Assembly: GCA_016218805.1 (NCBI GenBank)
Contig: JACRCW010000064.1
Location: 1 to 64,000 of the forward strand
Reading direction: 5' to 3'
Origin: Deltaproteobacteria bacterium
GTDB lineage: Bacteria; Myxococcota; JACRCW01
DNA length: 64,000 bases
The notes below the pieces were generated by a model. That model made no database searches. It was not told the DNA's origin and worked only from the letters and a program-made list of their open reading frames with translations. Below are positions 1 through 8,923 of the stretch, piece by piece. Numbering within the stretch: position 1 is the first letter of the stretch; the number at the start of each line of letters is the position of its first letter. A program made the position numbers and the translations under genes.

Positions 1-591
1 GACGAGCGCCGCTGCCCGGAGTACGGGCGTCGAGGCCGTCATCGCGCTGCCTATGTCAAGCCCGGTGGGTCTTGCCCGCCACAGCCAACGAAACGCTGGT
101 GAATTCAATGCAATCAGACCCACTCGGAGTGCAGGAGAGCCCCATTTCCTCGCCTGAGCGTTTGGTGCCACCAGGCGGAACAAGCGGGCCACGCCGGCTT
201 CCGTGGAGAGGAAGCCCAAACCCTTCTTGTCTCTTCCCCGCTCTGACACGGATGCATGCTCCCGCATGAGCACGCTGCCCAACCTCTGTGATGACAGTTG
301 TAGCTCGTACCTGAGCCAGTACTTGGGGTCATCAGCATCACCGGCCTCCAGGCACAACACCACCGGTTGGCCCTGAACCCGCGCCAGGCGCTGGACACCC
401 CCGTGGATCTGGTCCAACTCCGCCAGGAATGACCGGCTGGTAGTCCGCGAGAGAATCCGGAGAGCCTCCAGCACGGTGCTCTTGCCGCTGCCGTTGTCCC
501 CCACCAGGACCGTCAGGGGCCCAAATTCCAGGGTCACATCCTCAAAGACCCTCAGGTTCTTCAGGGTGAGTGCAAAGCGACTGAACGCCAT
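1..591 (-). CDS. AAA family ATPase (RecF/SMC-like P-loop), C-terminus beyond window edge
   Basis: The reverse strand reads open from an ATG at 591 to the window edge (197 residues, no stop). The protein begins MAFSRFALTLKNLRVFEDV and has a P-loop GDNGSGKST at about residues 32-40, followed by VLEALRIL. That is the N-terminal layout of RecF/OLD/SMC-like AAA ATPases. The Walker B and signature regions would lie beyond position 1, so the subfamily (overcoming-lysogenization nuclease, abortive-infection AAA15/21, or repair ATPase) cannot be decided. Codon use is less GC-extreme than in neighbouring genes, which may point to acquisition. The frame stays open upstream to about 706 with no better start. 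Confidence 0.8.
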   Translation of the reverse strand, partial: MAFSRFALTLKNLRVFEDVTLEFGPLTVLVGDNGSGKSTVLEALRILSRTTSRSFLAELDQIHGGVQRLARVQGQPVVLCLEAGDADDPKYWLRYELQLSSQRLGSVLMREHASVSERGRDKKGLGFLSTEAGVARLFRLVAPNAQARKWGSPALRVGLIALNSPAFRWLWRARPTGLDIGSAMTASTPVLRAAALV

Positions 592-1064
592 GCCGCCCGG
601 TACCACGCGCTTGATCAGGGCCACAACCTGACGGGCAGGAGCCGCTGACCGCCCGGTCCCCTCGTCACCGCTGGGTAGTGCGAAGGATCGCGCAAGCAGA
701 GGTCGTCAGGCCGGGTGGGAGCGTATTCCGTTCAATGTCATGTCCCAGAGAACCTCGCGGTTCTCAATTGGCGCCTTTCCTTGAACGTGCTGCTTCCAAT
801 CCAGTCCCGGGCACTTCTTGGTACCGGAGCCGATTTGCAGCGGCGATGAGCGCCTTGGACACGCCGCGCAGTTCCTCATTGGGCGGGGGGGGCGGCAAGG
901 GTTCATTCCCAGGCATCCCGAGGACACGGCGCTGGTTCCCAGTGTCATGGCTCGGTTGGAGTGTGACGTCCCGCACACCCACCGGGATGCGTGCTGCCGC
1001 TGGGCCCATGTCGCACGGATTCTTCCGAAAAACCCACCGTTGCTGCGCGCCTCCGGCACCGGTT
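592..1064. other. 473-bp gap without a supportable gene
   Basis: Several readings are open here on both strands, but none shows a recognisable motif, a good ribosome binding site or consistent codon use. A perfect 7-bp hairpin (GAGAACC TCGC GGTTCTC, 748-765) has no T-tract after it. The stretch may be decayed sequence between the ATPase gene and the glycosyltransferase gene. Confidence 0.5.
748..765. repeat. Perfect 7-bp inverted repeat, TCGC loop
   Basis: Arms GAGAACC and GGTTCTC flank TCGC inside the non-coding gap. No U-tract follows on either strand, so it is not called a terminator. Its role is unknown. Confidence 0.45.
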
Positions 1065-2261
1065 TCAGGTCGGCCAGGCGCCTCCGGCGGCCCACCGGGG
1101 TTGCGGCAGACGGGGCCACGTTGACGCCGCGCGGCGCCACGCCCAGGCAAGCGGACACGCGGCTCCGTACAGCGCGAGCACCAGGGCAAATGGGAACACC
1201 TGGTGGACCAGGCGCATCTCAACGCCCTGCGCGCCCGGCATTTGGTTGAGGTTGAGCACAAAGACAATGGGGCCCAGCGCCGCAAGGAACAGGGCCACCA
1301 CGTGCGCCCGGCCACGCACGGTTGCGAGCACGGCCCCGAGCGGGAAGAAGAGCGCGAGCCACGCGAGGTCGCCCAGGTAGTGCACGAAGTAGTGCGACAC
1401 GTACATCACCGTGTTGCGTGCGCACCGGGCGACGACGTCGGCCAGGGAGTGTTCGCCGAACATGTACTGGAAGATGCCAACCGCGGGCGTGTGCTCCCAG
1501 TCGCCCGGGCTGCCCGTGCGCTCAACGTTGCGCCAGAAGTTCACGTCGCTGCCCACCACCCGCGACGGGCCCGCCAGCACGCCCGGCAGCACCAGCACCG
1601 TCGTGACGGCGAGCGTGATGCCCGCGAAGCGCAAAGCGCCACCCCTGGTTTCAGCCCGCCACGCCGGACCCGAGGCCAGCAACACGGTCAGGCACAAGGC
1701 GATGGCCGCCCACCCGTACACGCGCGTGAGCACAAGCAGCGCCCCGCACGCGCCGGCGAGCACCGCGTGGGTGAGGGGCCGCAGGCGCCCGTGGGGCAGG
1801 AACAGGACGGTACCGAAAAGAAGCAGTACGGCGGTGTACAGCGGGTCGCGCAGGCCGCTCACGCTGTAGAACGCCACCATGCGGTTGCTGGCGACGATGG
1901 CGAGGCACGCCAGCGCAAACGCCGGCCCGAACCACACGCGCGCGAACCACCATGCGGCCACCGCCAGCAGCAGCGTGTGCACCACGGTGACCAACCGCGC
2001 GGCGCGGTAGCCGTCGTCAACAAAGGCCAGCGCAACCTTCAGGAAGAACACGTGCAGCGGCTCGCGGTACCCGGAGTCATAGAAGAAGCGCATGTGGCGC
2101 GCCCCGTCCAGGAAACCCGGCAGGTCCCCGCTCATGGGCTCCGACGCGAGGTCCTGAAACGCGGTGCCTGTTGACGAGAACAGCACGAGCAGCAGCGCCG
2201 CGACCGCCAGCGCCTCGGCCTGCCGCCACCTGCGTCTCACGTCGACGGGGTTGCTGGACAC
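1065..2261 (-). CDS. Polytopic membrane glycosyltransferase, GT-C (ArnT/PMT-like) type
   Basis: About 398 residues with roughly nine hydrophobic helices. The first extracytoplasmic loop after helix 1 carries acidic and aromatic residues (FLDGARHMRFFYDSGYREP), as in GT39/GT83-type GT-C enzymes that use a polyprenyl-phosphate sugar donor. The likely role is adding a sugar to a lipid or protein at the periplasmic face; the substrate cannot be read. I chose the GTG at 2261 because GGGAG lies six bases upstream; a GTG at 2282 would add seven residues. It is transcribed away from the hydrolase gene at 2478. Confidence 0.65.
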   Translation of the reverse strand: MSSNPVDVRRRWRQAEALAVAALLLVLFSSTGTAFQDLASEPMSGDLPGFLDGARHMRFFYDSGYREPLHVFFLKVALAFVDDGYRAARLVTVVHTLLLAVAAWWFARVWFGPAFALACLAIVASNRMVAFYSVSGLRDPLYTAVLLLFGTVLFLPHGRLRPLTHAVLAGACGALLVLTRVYGWAAIALCLTVLLASGPAWRAETRGGALRFAGITLAVTTVLVLPGVLAGPSRVVGSDVNFWRNVERTGSPGDWEHTPAVGIFQYMFGEHSLADVVARCARNTVMYVSHYFVHYLGDLAWLALFFPLGAVLATVRGRAHVVALFLAALGPIVFVLNLNQMPGAQGVEMRLVHQVFPFALVLALYGAACPLAWAWRRAASTWPRLPQPRWAAGGAWPT

Positions 2262-2477
2262 CGTGCGCTCCCGCGCCGGCACGCGGCGTCATGACCCACG
2301 GTAGGGGAGCGCTCCCGGCCCAGCAAGGCGACGGGCGCGCGCCCGCACCGCCGCCCGCAGCCGGGTGCTCTCCGTCCGGCGGGCATGGGCGCGGGCGAAA
2401 CCACGGGATTCACCGTTCACGTTTCTTCAGAAACACAACGCGTCAAATGAACCTAATTTCCAAAGCGGAGGGGCGCC

Positions 2478-3362
2478 ATGTCAAAGATTCCGTCGCGTGC
2501 TTGGGTCGTTGGCGTGTTCGCATGGACCGCGTGCCAGGGAAGGGATTCATTGGATTATTTCGACCTGCCCCGGCGCGTGGAGGAGCAGCGGGCCTCGCCC
2601 GTGCGTTGGCCCCCGTCCGCATTGACGCTGCGTGGCGTCGTGGACGAGCGACTTGGCCTGCCTGCGCTGACGGCGGGGTTTGGTGGACGCCCGCTGGAAA
2701 TCGCGCTGGTGGCCTCGGTCCAGTTCCCGGGCTACGTGGAGGAGGACGTCCGCATGACGGATGCGCTGGTGGGCACCATGGAAGTCACGCGCCTGGTACC
2801 GCGGACGTCTCCGCGCGGGGCCGTGGTGGGGATCCATGGACACGACCGGGACCGCCAGGACTTTTCCGACAACCTGCTGGGGCGGGAACTGGCGGCCAGC
2901 GGCCTGCTTGTGATGATGCCGACCCTCCGCGCCATGGAGTGTGACGCCGAGGAAAGCGCGGTGGCCGCCCACCTGAGCGCCAACCATCTCTCCTTGATGG
3001 GCGTTCGCGTCTACGAGGTGCTGCTGGTGCTCAAGCACCTGGATGGGAGGCCGGACGTCCCGCGCGGGCACGTGGCGCTGATGGGGCATTCCGGTGGAAG
3101 CACCGTGGCGGCGCTGGTGGCGCGCGTCACCAGCGGCGTGTCCGTGCTGGTGACCGACTACGACGTGGACTTCCTCAACCGGTGCCCCCGTCCGGGCAAA
3201 CCGGACCTGCCGCATTGTGAGACGATCCCCGCCTTCCGGCCGCTGCGGTCACGCCTGCAGGACCCCGGCACGCTGGACCTGCACTGGCTCAAGGTTCCCT
3301 ACGCGTACGGCGACGCAGCCAAGCGCGCGGAGATCATCCGGTTCGTCGGGTCCTACATCTGA
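2478..3362 (+). CDS. Alpha/beta hydrolase, probably exported
   Basis: 294 residues. The N-terminus (SRAWVVGVFAWTACQ) resembles a signal peptide with an imperfect lipobox. A hydrolase core follows: oxyanion segment GIHGHDRDRQ at about 118-127, nucleophile elbow GHSGGS at 203-208 (Ser205), Asp candidates at 227-229 and His269 near the end. This matches the dienelactone hydrolase/acetyl-esterase branch of alpha/beta hydrolases; the substrate is unknown. GGAGGGG lies six bases before the ATG. It stands alone, divergent from the membrane glycosyltransferase, with an AT-richer region at about 2410-2465 in between. Confidence 0.75.
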   Translation: MSKIPSRAWVVGVFAWTACQGRDSLDYFDLPRRVEEQRASPVRWPPSALTLRGVVDERLGLPALTAGFGGRPLEIALVASVQFPGYVEEDVRMTDALVGTMEVTRLVPRTSPRGAVVGIHGHDRDRQDFSDNLLGRELAASGLLVMMPTLRAMECDAEESAVAAHLSANHLSLMGVRVYEVLLVLKHLDGRPDVPRGHVALMGHSGGSTVAALVARVTSGVSVLVTDYDVDFLNRCPRPGKPDLPHCETIPAFRPLRSRLQDPGTLDLHWLKVPYAYGDAAKRAEIIRFVGSYI

Positions 3363-3434
3363 TTCGCGGCCTGCGCGCGACGGTGTCGGTGCGGTGTCCG
3401 GCGCGTCGTGGTCGTGACGTTCTCGACGTTGCGC

Positions 3435-3464
3435 TTGGACCGCCAGCGGTCCGCGTTCTAGGGT
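3435..3464 (+). promoter_or_regulatory. Candidate promoter for the 3495-10866 gene set
   Basis: TTGGAC (3435-3440) and TAGGGT (3459-3464) are 18 bases apart, and the -10-like hexamer ends 30 bases before the ATG at 3495. In such GC-rich DNA a TA..T hexamer just upstream of a gene set stands out. No experiment supports it. Confidence 0.4.
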
Positions 3465-3494
3465 TTCCCAGGTCGCCCCGGGGTCCCAGCGCTC

Positions 3495-5786
3495 ATGCCG
3501 CCAGTGATGAAACCGAGCGTGGAGGTGGCGCCCAGCGGCTCGTCGGTGCGCCTGTTGGATCATGCCAGCGGACGGTTCCTGGAGCTGACGGCCGCAGAGG
3601 GCAGCGTCCTGGCCGCGCATGACGGCGTCATGACCATGGAGCAGCTCACGCAGCGCCTGCAGGCGGCCGGGCAGGTGCTGGAGGTGGAGCAGGTGACCGC
3701 CATCCTGGAGCGGGTGGCCCGCGCCGGGTTCCTGGCCGAACGCGCCGCTCCCGCGCCCAACGCCGCCGCGCCGCTGCTCATCACCGACCAGGTCCCGTTG
3801 TTCCGTCCGGACCTGGAGGTGACCCGCCAGGAGGGTGCCAAGGGCCTGATGGAGGTGAAGGACCCGGTCCGCGGCCGGTCGTTCAGCCTGTATGACTTTG
3901 AGGTCTCCATTGCGCGCATGCTCAACGGGCGGCGCACGGCTGAGGACGTCATCCACGCCGCCGGGCGGCTGGGCATCACGGTCACGCTGGACAGCCTGCG
4001 GAAGTTCATCCGGCAGCTGGCCGCCTACCGGTTTCTGGAGGAGGGCGGGGCGGCCACCGAGGACACCGACCCGCAGCGCAAGACGTGGGCGCCGCGGCAG
4101 CCGTGGACCAGCGAGATACGGGAGTTCTTCCAGAGTGCGCTGCGGCTGTTCCGCCTGGGGCGCCTGGAGGAGGCGCGCGGCCACCTGGACGCGCTGCTGC
4201 AGCTGGACCCGGCCAACCCGGAGGCGGTGGACCTGCGCGCCCGCGTCATGGAACAGGTGGAGACCGGGACTGCGCTGGCGCTGCTGTTCGACGATCTGCA
4301 CGGGCCGTGGGACGACACCGCGCCGGCGTTGGCGGCGGCATCTGAACCGCCCGCCGGCCCGGAACTGCCCGCGTTCCAGGACGAGTTCCCCGTGCCGGCG
4401 GCGACGGAGCCCCCGCTCCCCGACGAGCCCGCGCCCCCGCAAGCGGCCGCGCCCGAGGCGCCGCCGGACGAGTGGCCGGAGAGCGCGCCGGATGCCCCAC
4501 CGCCCACGACGAGCGAGGTGGCGCTGATCTGGAACACCGGGAGCGACTGGGGGCAGGTGCCGACCACGTCGCCACCCACACCGGTTGCACCGGTACACGC
4601 GGACGCGCCCGAGGAAGCGGACGTGGCCCTGGACAACGCGGTCCCGCCCACGGCGCCGGCGCCGCGGCCGCAGGGGCGGCGCGGGCTGTGGTTGGGCGGG
4701 GCGGCGGTGGTGCTGCTGGGGCTGACGGCGCTGTTCCCGGTCACGGAGGTGCGCCGGTTCAAGTGCGAGCTGGCCTCCATGGTGCTGGCGGAGGTGACCT
4801 CGCCGCGGCCGGGCCGGCTGGTGCAGTGGCTGGTGAAGGACGGCAGCGCGGTGACGGCGGGACACGTCGTGGCGCGCTTGGAGCAGGAAGCGCTGGCGCA
4901 GCAGGTGCGCCAGCTGGGGCCCCGCAAGGTGGCATTGGAGGGCCAGCTGGGTGACCTCAAGGCGCGGGTGGCGGGGGCTTCCGCGCGCGCGGAGGCCTCC
5001 CTGGCGCAGGCGGAAGCGCAGCTGGCCCAGGGCGTGGCGCAGCAGGCGCAGCTTGCCCAGCTGGCGGCGCAGGCGGGGCGCGCGCAGACCGCGCGGGCGC
5101 GGGCCGCCGCCCAGCTCCGGGATACCCAGGCGTCCGTGGAGTCCGCGCGGAAAGCGGGCCGGGGCGAGCGGAGCGCGGCGCTGGAGGAGGCCACCGCGGC
5201 GAGCCGCAAGGCGGATGATTGGGCGGCCCGGACGGACCGCGCACGGCGGCAGCTCAAACGGGTCACGCGCGACGTCACGCGGCAGGCGCAGGCGGTGGAG
5301 CAGGCGCGGGCGGCGGTGGCGCGGGTGAGCCGCCGCGCTGAGGTGGACGCGCTGCGGGCGCAACTGGATGCGGTGTGCGAGCCGCTGGCGGCGGCGGAGG
5401 CCACCCTCCGCGCATCCGACGTGGTGGCGCCCCTGGCGGGCAGGGTCCGCATCCGTGAGCCGGTGGGAGCGGAGGTGGGCGCGGGGCAGGCCGTGGCCCA
5501 CGTGGTGGAGCCGCTGGAGCTGGCGGTCACCGTGCGCGGCGGCGTTCCAGATGGCGCGGACCTGGCCAGCGCGGTCCTGGTGCTGCAGGGCGGGCGGCGG
5601 CAGCCGGTGAAGGTGAAAGCAACGCGCTGGGCGGTGGCGCCCGGCGGAGCACGGCAGCTGGAGCTGGGCGTGGACAACCCGGAGGGCACGCTGGGAGGCG
5701 AAGGCCTGGCGGTCCTGGAGGTGCCCGTGGGACGCCGGCCGCTGGTCCTGGGCCTGTGGAGTCCGCCGGCACCCGACGGCACCTGA
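3495..5786 (+). CDS. PqqD-like / winged-helix / TPR protein fused to an HlyD-type adaptor
   Basis: 763 residues with an unusual chain of parts. Residues 1-75 are PqqD-like (a Leu/Glu-rich region ending in RVARAGFLAE). About 112-180 forms a second small helical/winged-helix domain (FSLYDFEVSIARMLNGRR). About 200-250 is TPR-like, 270-395 is Pro/Ala/Glu-rich, and a single membrane helix lies at about 397-416 (GLWLGGAAVVLLGLTALFPV). The rest is a periplasmic membrane-fusion region: a lipoyl-like half (VQWLVKDGSAVTAGHVVARL), an Ala/Gln/Arg-rich coiled coil at about 465-640, and a second lipoyl half (VVAPLAGRVRIREPVGAEVG). It heads a set continuing into a regulator and MacAB, so I infer a link between cytoplasmic sensing and export. 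The cargo is unknown. Confidence 0.75.
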   Translation: MPPVMKPSVEVAPSGSSVRLLDHASGRFLELTAAEGSVLAAHDGVMTMEQLTQRLQAAGQVLEVEQVTAILERVARAGFLAERAAPAPNAAAPLLITDQVPLFRPDLEVTRQEGAKGLMEVKDPVRGRSFSLYDFEVSIARMLNGRRTAEDVIHAAGRLGITVTLDSLRKFIRQLAAYRFLEEGGAATEDTDPQRKTWAPRQPWTSEIREFFQSALRLFRLGRLEEARGHLDALLQLDPANPEAVDLRARVMEQVETGTALALLFDDLHGPWDDTAPALAAASEPPAGPELPAFQDEFPVPAATEPPLPDEPAPPQAAAPEAPPDEWPESAPDAPPPTTSEVALIWNTGSDWGQVPTTSPPTPVAPVHADAPEEADVALDNAVPPTAPAPRPQGRRGLWLGGAAVVLLGLTALFPVTEVRRFKCELASMVLAEVTSPRPGRLVQWLVKDGSAVTAGHVVARLEQEALAQQVRQLGPRKVALEGQLGDLKARVAGASARAEASLAQAEAQLAQGVAQQAQLAQLAAQAGRAQTARARAAAQLRDTQASVESARKAGRGERSAALEEATAASRKADDWAARTDRARRQLKRVTRDVTRQAQAVEQARAAVARVSRRAEVDALRAQLDAVCEPLAAAEATLRASDVVAPLAGRVRIREPVGAEVGAGQAVAHVVEPLELAVTVRGGVPDGADLASAVLVLQGGRRQPVKVKATRWAVAPGGARQLELGVDNPEGTLGGEGLAVLEVPVGRRPLVLGLWSPPAPDGT

Positions 5787-5869
5787 GCGGCGCGGACGGG
5801 CAGCGCCCGCTGTGGCCAGCCACGCGGGAGGGGGCTACGGTCCGTCGCGCCTGGGACGGAGGGCGGCAC

Positions 5870-7690
5870 ATGAGCGTCGGTGACGGTGGGCGCAGGGAAC
5901 CGGCGGTGCGGGTGCTGCTGGTGGAGGACGAACCGGACCTGCGCACCACGCTGCGGTACAACCTCCGCCGCGCCGGTTACGACGTCACGGAGGCCGGCCA
6001 CGGCGTGGAGGCGCTGGAGCTGGTGGCGCGCGGCCAGGCGATGGATCTCGTCATTTCCGACGTGATGATGCCGCAGATGGACGGCTTTGAGCTGGCGCGG
6101 CGGCTGCGGGCCATGCCGTCGTTTTCGGAGACGCCGGTCATCTTCCTGACGGCGCGCGGCGAGAGCGCGGACCGGGTGGAGGGGTTCCGTGCCGGCGCGG
6201 ATGACTACCTGACCAAGCCGTTTGACGTGGAAGCGCTGCTGGCGCGCGTGCAGGTGCAGGCACGGCGGGCGGTGGTGGCGCGCGGCCTGCGCGAGCAGGT
6301 GCAGCGTCCGTCACCGGAGGCGGCCGGCGCGTTTGACCTGTTTGCCAAGGTGGCCGAGTGGGAGCGCCGGTTCCCCGCGCTGGCGGTGATCCGGCGGGAC
6401 GCCATCGTCGGGCAGAGCCCGCGCACGCTGCACCTGCTGCGCGAGGTCCTGCTGCGCGCGCCCGGCAAGGACCCGGTGCTCATCGTCGGGGACACGGGCA
6501 CGGGCAAGACCGGCGTGGCGGAGGCGCTGTGGCGGCTGGGCCCGCGCGCGGACAAGCCGTTCCGGGTGGTGAACTGCGCGGAACTGGCGGCGGCGGACGC
6601 GGCCATCACGCTGGGCAAGCTGTTTGGCTACGGGAAGAACAGCGGGCTCAACAACGTCCCCCGGGAAGGGCAGCAGGGCCTGCTGGAGGACCTGGACGGC
6701 GGCACGCTGTTCCTGGATGAGATCCACCAACTCCCGCTCACCGCGCAGGCCATGTTGCTGCTGCCCGTGGAAGGCCGCCCGTTCAACCCGGCCGTTGGCA
6801 AGGGCATGGAGCGCCGCGTGGACGTGAAGTTCATCTTTGCCACCAACATGGACCTCAAGGGCGAGGCGGTGGCGGGGCGCTTCCCCTCGGACCTCTACCA
6901 GCGCCTGTCGGCCAGCCAGATCCGCGTGCCGGGGCTGGCGGAACGCCGCGAGGACATCTCCACGCTGGCCGAGCACTTTCTCGACGAGTGCAAGGAGGAG
7001 TTTGACCTGCCGGACGCGGGGTTTGCGCCGTCACTGATGCGGCACCTGGTGCAGCGTGACTGGCCCGGCAACGTGCGGGAGCTGCGCGGTGCCGTGCGCG
7101 AGATGGCGCGGCGCGCCGCGTTTGAGCAGGACGCGGTGCTGACGGTGGCCCACCTGCCTGAGGCGCCCGCGGCGGCGGCCGGGGAACCCGTCACCGGCCC
7201 CGAGGTGGTGGCGCCCGTGCCCGCGCCGGCCGGCGGTGCGCCCGCCGCCACCGCGCCGGACCACACGCATGATGACGGCGGGGGCACCTGGGATGAGATG
7301 GAGCTGGAGAAGCTGTCCGCGCTGCGGCGCCACCGCTTCAAGATCAGCGCCGCCGAACGCGAGCTGGGACTGTCCACGCGCTCGCGCACGCTCACCAACC
7401 AGCTGCGTGCGCTGTGCTTCAAGGCGCTGTCCACCCGGAAATGGAACGTGGAGGAGGCCGCGCGGCTGGTGGTGGGGCGCCCGCACCCCACGCTGGAATT
7501 CCGCATGGTGGAGCGCATGCAAAGCTACATGCGCATGGTGGACCAGCACGTGGCGGCCCACACCACGGAACTGGTGTTCAACAACATCCCGCGCGTCTAC
7601 CGGCGCTTCCTGGAGGAGGCCGTGGAGCGGTCCCGCGCGGGGCACAAGGCGCCCGCCGGCCCGGGGGCGCCCGTCGAGGAAGATGCATGA
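5870..7690 (+). CDS. Response regulator with AAA+ (NtrC-like) domain lacking GAFTGA
   Basis: 606 residues. The receiver domain covers about 1-125 with acidic pocket E19/D20, phospho-acceptor D64 (VISDVMMPQMDG) and Lys in LTKPFD. An AAA+ domain follows, with Walker A GDTGTGKT at about 207-214 and Walker B GGTLFLDEIH. The sigma-54-contacting GAFTGA loop is absent; the equivalent place reads GYGKNSGLNNVP. The C-terminus has a HTH-like stretch (ISAAERELGLSTRSRTLTNQ) and a further helical region. It probably does not activate sigma-54. The start is the ATG at 5870 with GGAGG upstream; earlier in-frame starts would overlap the preceding gene. Its TGA overlaps the next ATG (7687-7690). Confidence 0.85.
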   Translation: MSVGDGGRREPAVRVLLVEDEPDLRTTLRYNLRRAGYDVTEAGHGVEALELVARGQAMDLVISDVMMPQMDGFELARRLRAMPSFSETPVIFLTARGESADRVEGFRAGADDYLTKPFDVEALLARVQVQARRAVVARGLREQVQRPSPEAAGAFDLFAKVAEWERRFPALAVIRRDAIVGQSPRTLHLLREVLLRAPGKDPVLIVGDTGTGKTGVAEALWRLGPRADKPFRVVNCAELAAADAAITLGKLFGYGKNSGLNNVPREGQQGLLEDLDGGTLFLDEIHQLPLTAQAMLLLPVEGRPFNPAVGKGMERRVDVKFIFATNMDLKGEAVAGRFPSDLYQRLSASQIRVPGLAERREDISTLAEHFLDECKEEFDLPDAGFAPSLMRHLVQRDWPGNVRELRGAVREMARRAAFEQDAVLTVAHLPEAPAAAAGEPVTGPEVVAPVPAPAGGAPAATAPDHTHDDGGGTWDEMELEKLSALRRHRFKISAAERELGLSTRSRTLTNQLRALCFKALSTRKWNVEEAARLVVGRPHPTLEFRMVERMQSYMRMVDQHVAAHTTELVFNNIPRVYRRFLEEAVERSRAGHKAPAGPGAPVEEDA

Positions 7691-8919
7691 GGCGGTCCGT
7701 GCTCACCGCGGCGCTGGGCGCCTGGTGCGCGTGCAGCGCGTGGGGGGACAAGGCGCCCCCCAAGTTTGAGACGGTGGTGGTGGACAAGGGCCGGGTCAGC
7801 GCGCGCGTCACCGCATCCGGCACGCTGGCCGCGCTGGTGACCGTGCAGGTGGGGACGCAGGTGTCCGGCCGCCTCCATGAGATCAAGGTGGACTTCAATG
7901 ACGTGGTGAAGAAGGGCCAGGTCATTGCGCGGATTGACCCGCGGTTGTTTGAGGCGGCGCTGGAGCAGGCGCGCGCCAACCTGCAGGCCGCGGAAGGGAA
8001 CCTGCAGCGCGCGGAGGTGGAGGCGGCTGAGGCCCGCCGCAAGCGGGACCGCCTGCAGGAGATGGGCGCGGCCGGCGCGCGGTATGACGTGGAGGCGGCC
8101 ACCGCGGTGGCGGATGGCGCCCAGGCCAATGTGTCCGCGGTGAAGGGCCAGGTGGCGCAGTCCCGCGCCAACGTGAAACAGGCGGAACTCAACCTCAGCT
8201 ACACGGTGATCCACGCGCCCATTGACGGGATTGTCATCTCGCGCGCCGTGGACGTGGGCCAGACGGTGGCGGCCAGCTTCCAGTCCCCCACGCTGTTCAC
8301 CATCGCGGAAGACCTGCGCAAGATGCAGGTGGAGACCGCCGTGTCGGAGGCGGACATTGGGCGGCTGTCCGCCGGCATGGAGGCCACCTTCACCGTGGAC
8401 GCGTGGCCCGGCCGCCGCTTCCAGGGACGCGTGCGGCAGATACGCAACGCGCCCATCAACGTGCAGAACGTGGTCACCTACACCGTGGTGATGGACGTGG
8501 AGAACCCGGACCTGGCGCTCAAGCCCGGCATGACCGCCACGGCCAACTTCACCTACGCGGAGCGCGAAGGCGTCCTGCGCGTGCCCAACGCCGCGCTGCG
8601 CTTCCGCCCGTCACCGGAGGTGCTGGCGCGCCTCAACCCCGACGGGGGACGGCCGGAGGGCGCGCACCCGGAGACCTCCCGCCGGCCGGTGGCGGAGCGC
8701 AGCCCGGACAAGCGCACCGTGTGGGTCCTGCGCGACGGGACGCCGGTGGCGGTGCCCGTGAAGGTGGGCATCACCGACGGCACCACCACGGAGCTGGTGG
8801 AGGGTGAGGTGCACGAGGGCGACAAGCTGGTCACCGACATCATCTTCAAGGACCCCAAGAGCAACGCGCTCCCGGGCGGTTCTCCCGTCCCCGGCGGCCC
8901 GGGACGGCGCATGCTGTGA
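7687..8919 (+). CDS. macA: MacA-like periplasmic membrane-fusion protein
   Basis: 410 residues with an N-terminal signal peptide (MRRSVLTAALGAWCACSAWG), two halves of a biotinyl-lipoyl-like domain (VSGRLHEIKVDFNDVVKKGQ and APIDGIVISRAVDVGQTV) separated by a coiled coil at about 90-165, then beta-barrel and membrane-proximal regions. This is the RND/MacA adaptor fold, which joins an inner-membrane MacB transporter to an outer-membrane TolC-type channel. No TolC gene lies nearby. The ATG at 7687 overlaps the stop of the response-regulator gene by four bases, so translation is likely coupled. The symbol is by family; the substrate (macrolide, peptide, lipid) cannot be inferred. Confidence 0.85.
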   Translation: MRRSVLTAALGAWCACSAWGDKAPPKFETVVVDKGRVSARVTASGTLAALVTVQVGTQVSGRLHEIKVDFNDVVKKGQVIARIDPRLFEAALEQARANLQAAEGNLQRAEVEAAEARRKRDRLQEMGAAGARYDVEAATAVADGAQANVSAVKGQVAQSRANVKQAELNLSYTVIHAPIDGIVISRAVDVGQTVAASFQSPTLFTIAEDLRKMQVETAVSEADIGRLSAGMEATFTVDAWPGRRFQGRVRQIRNAPINVQNVVTYTVVMDVENPDLALKPGMTATANFTYAEREGVLRVPNAALRFRPSPEVLARLNPDGGRPEGAHPETSRRPVAERSPDKRTVWVLRDGTPVAVPVKVGITDGTTTELVEGEVHEGDKLVTDIIFKDPKSNALPGGSPVPGGPGRRML

Positions 8920-8923
8920 CGCC

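Noticed and set aside
786..826. tRNA 3'-end-like stretch (resembling a T-arm and acceptor end, CCAATCCAGTCCCGGGCAC)
   Set aside because: The invariant TTCGA is TTCCA, the T-stem has a mismatch, there is no CCA context, and no 5' acceptor partner lies at tRNA distance.
3249..5501. Long open reading on the minus strand opposite the PqqD/HlyD gene (and similar ones at 8971-10623 and 50257-53106)
   Set aside because: They mirror real genes in GC-rich DNA, are rich in Arg/His/Gln/Pro with no domain motif, and lack ribosome binding sites.
5756..5869. Longer N-terminus for the response regulator starting at 5756
   Set aside because: It overlaps the preceding gene, has no receiver-like sequence, and the ATG at 5870 has GGAGG and starts right before the receiver domain.
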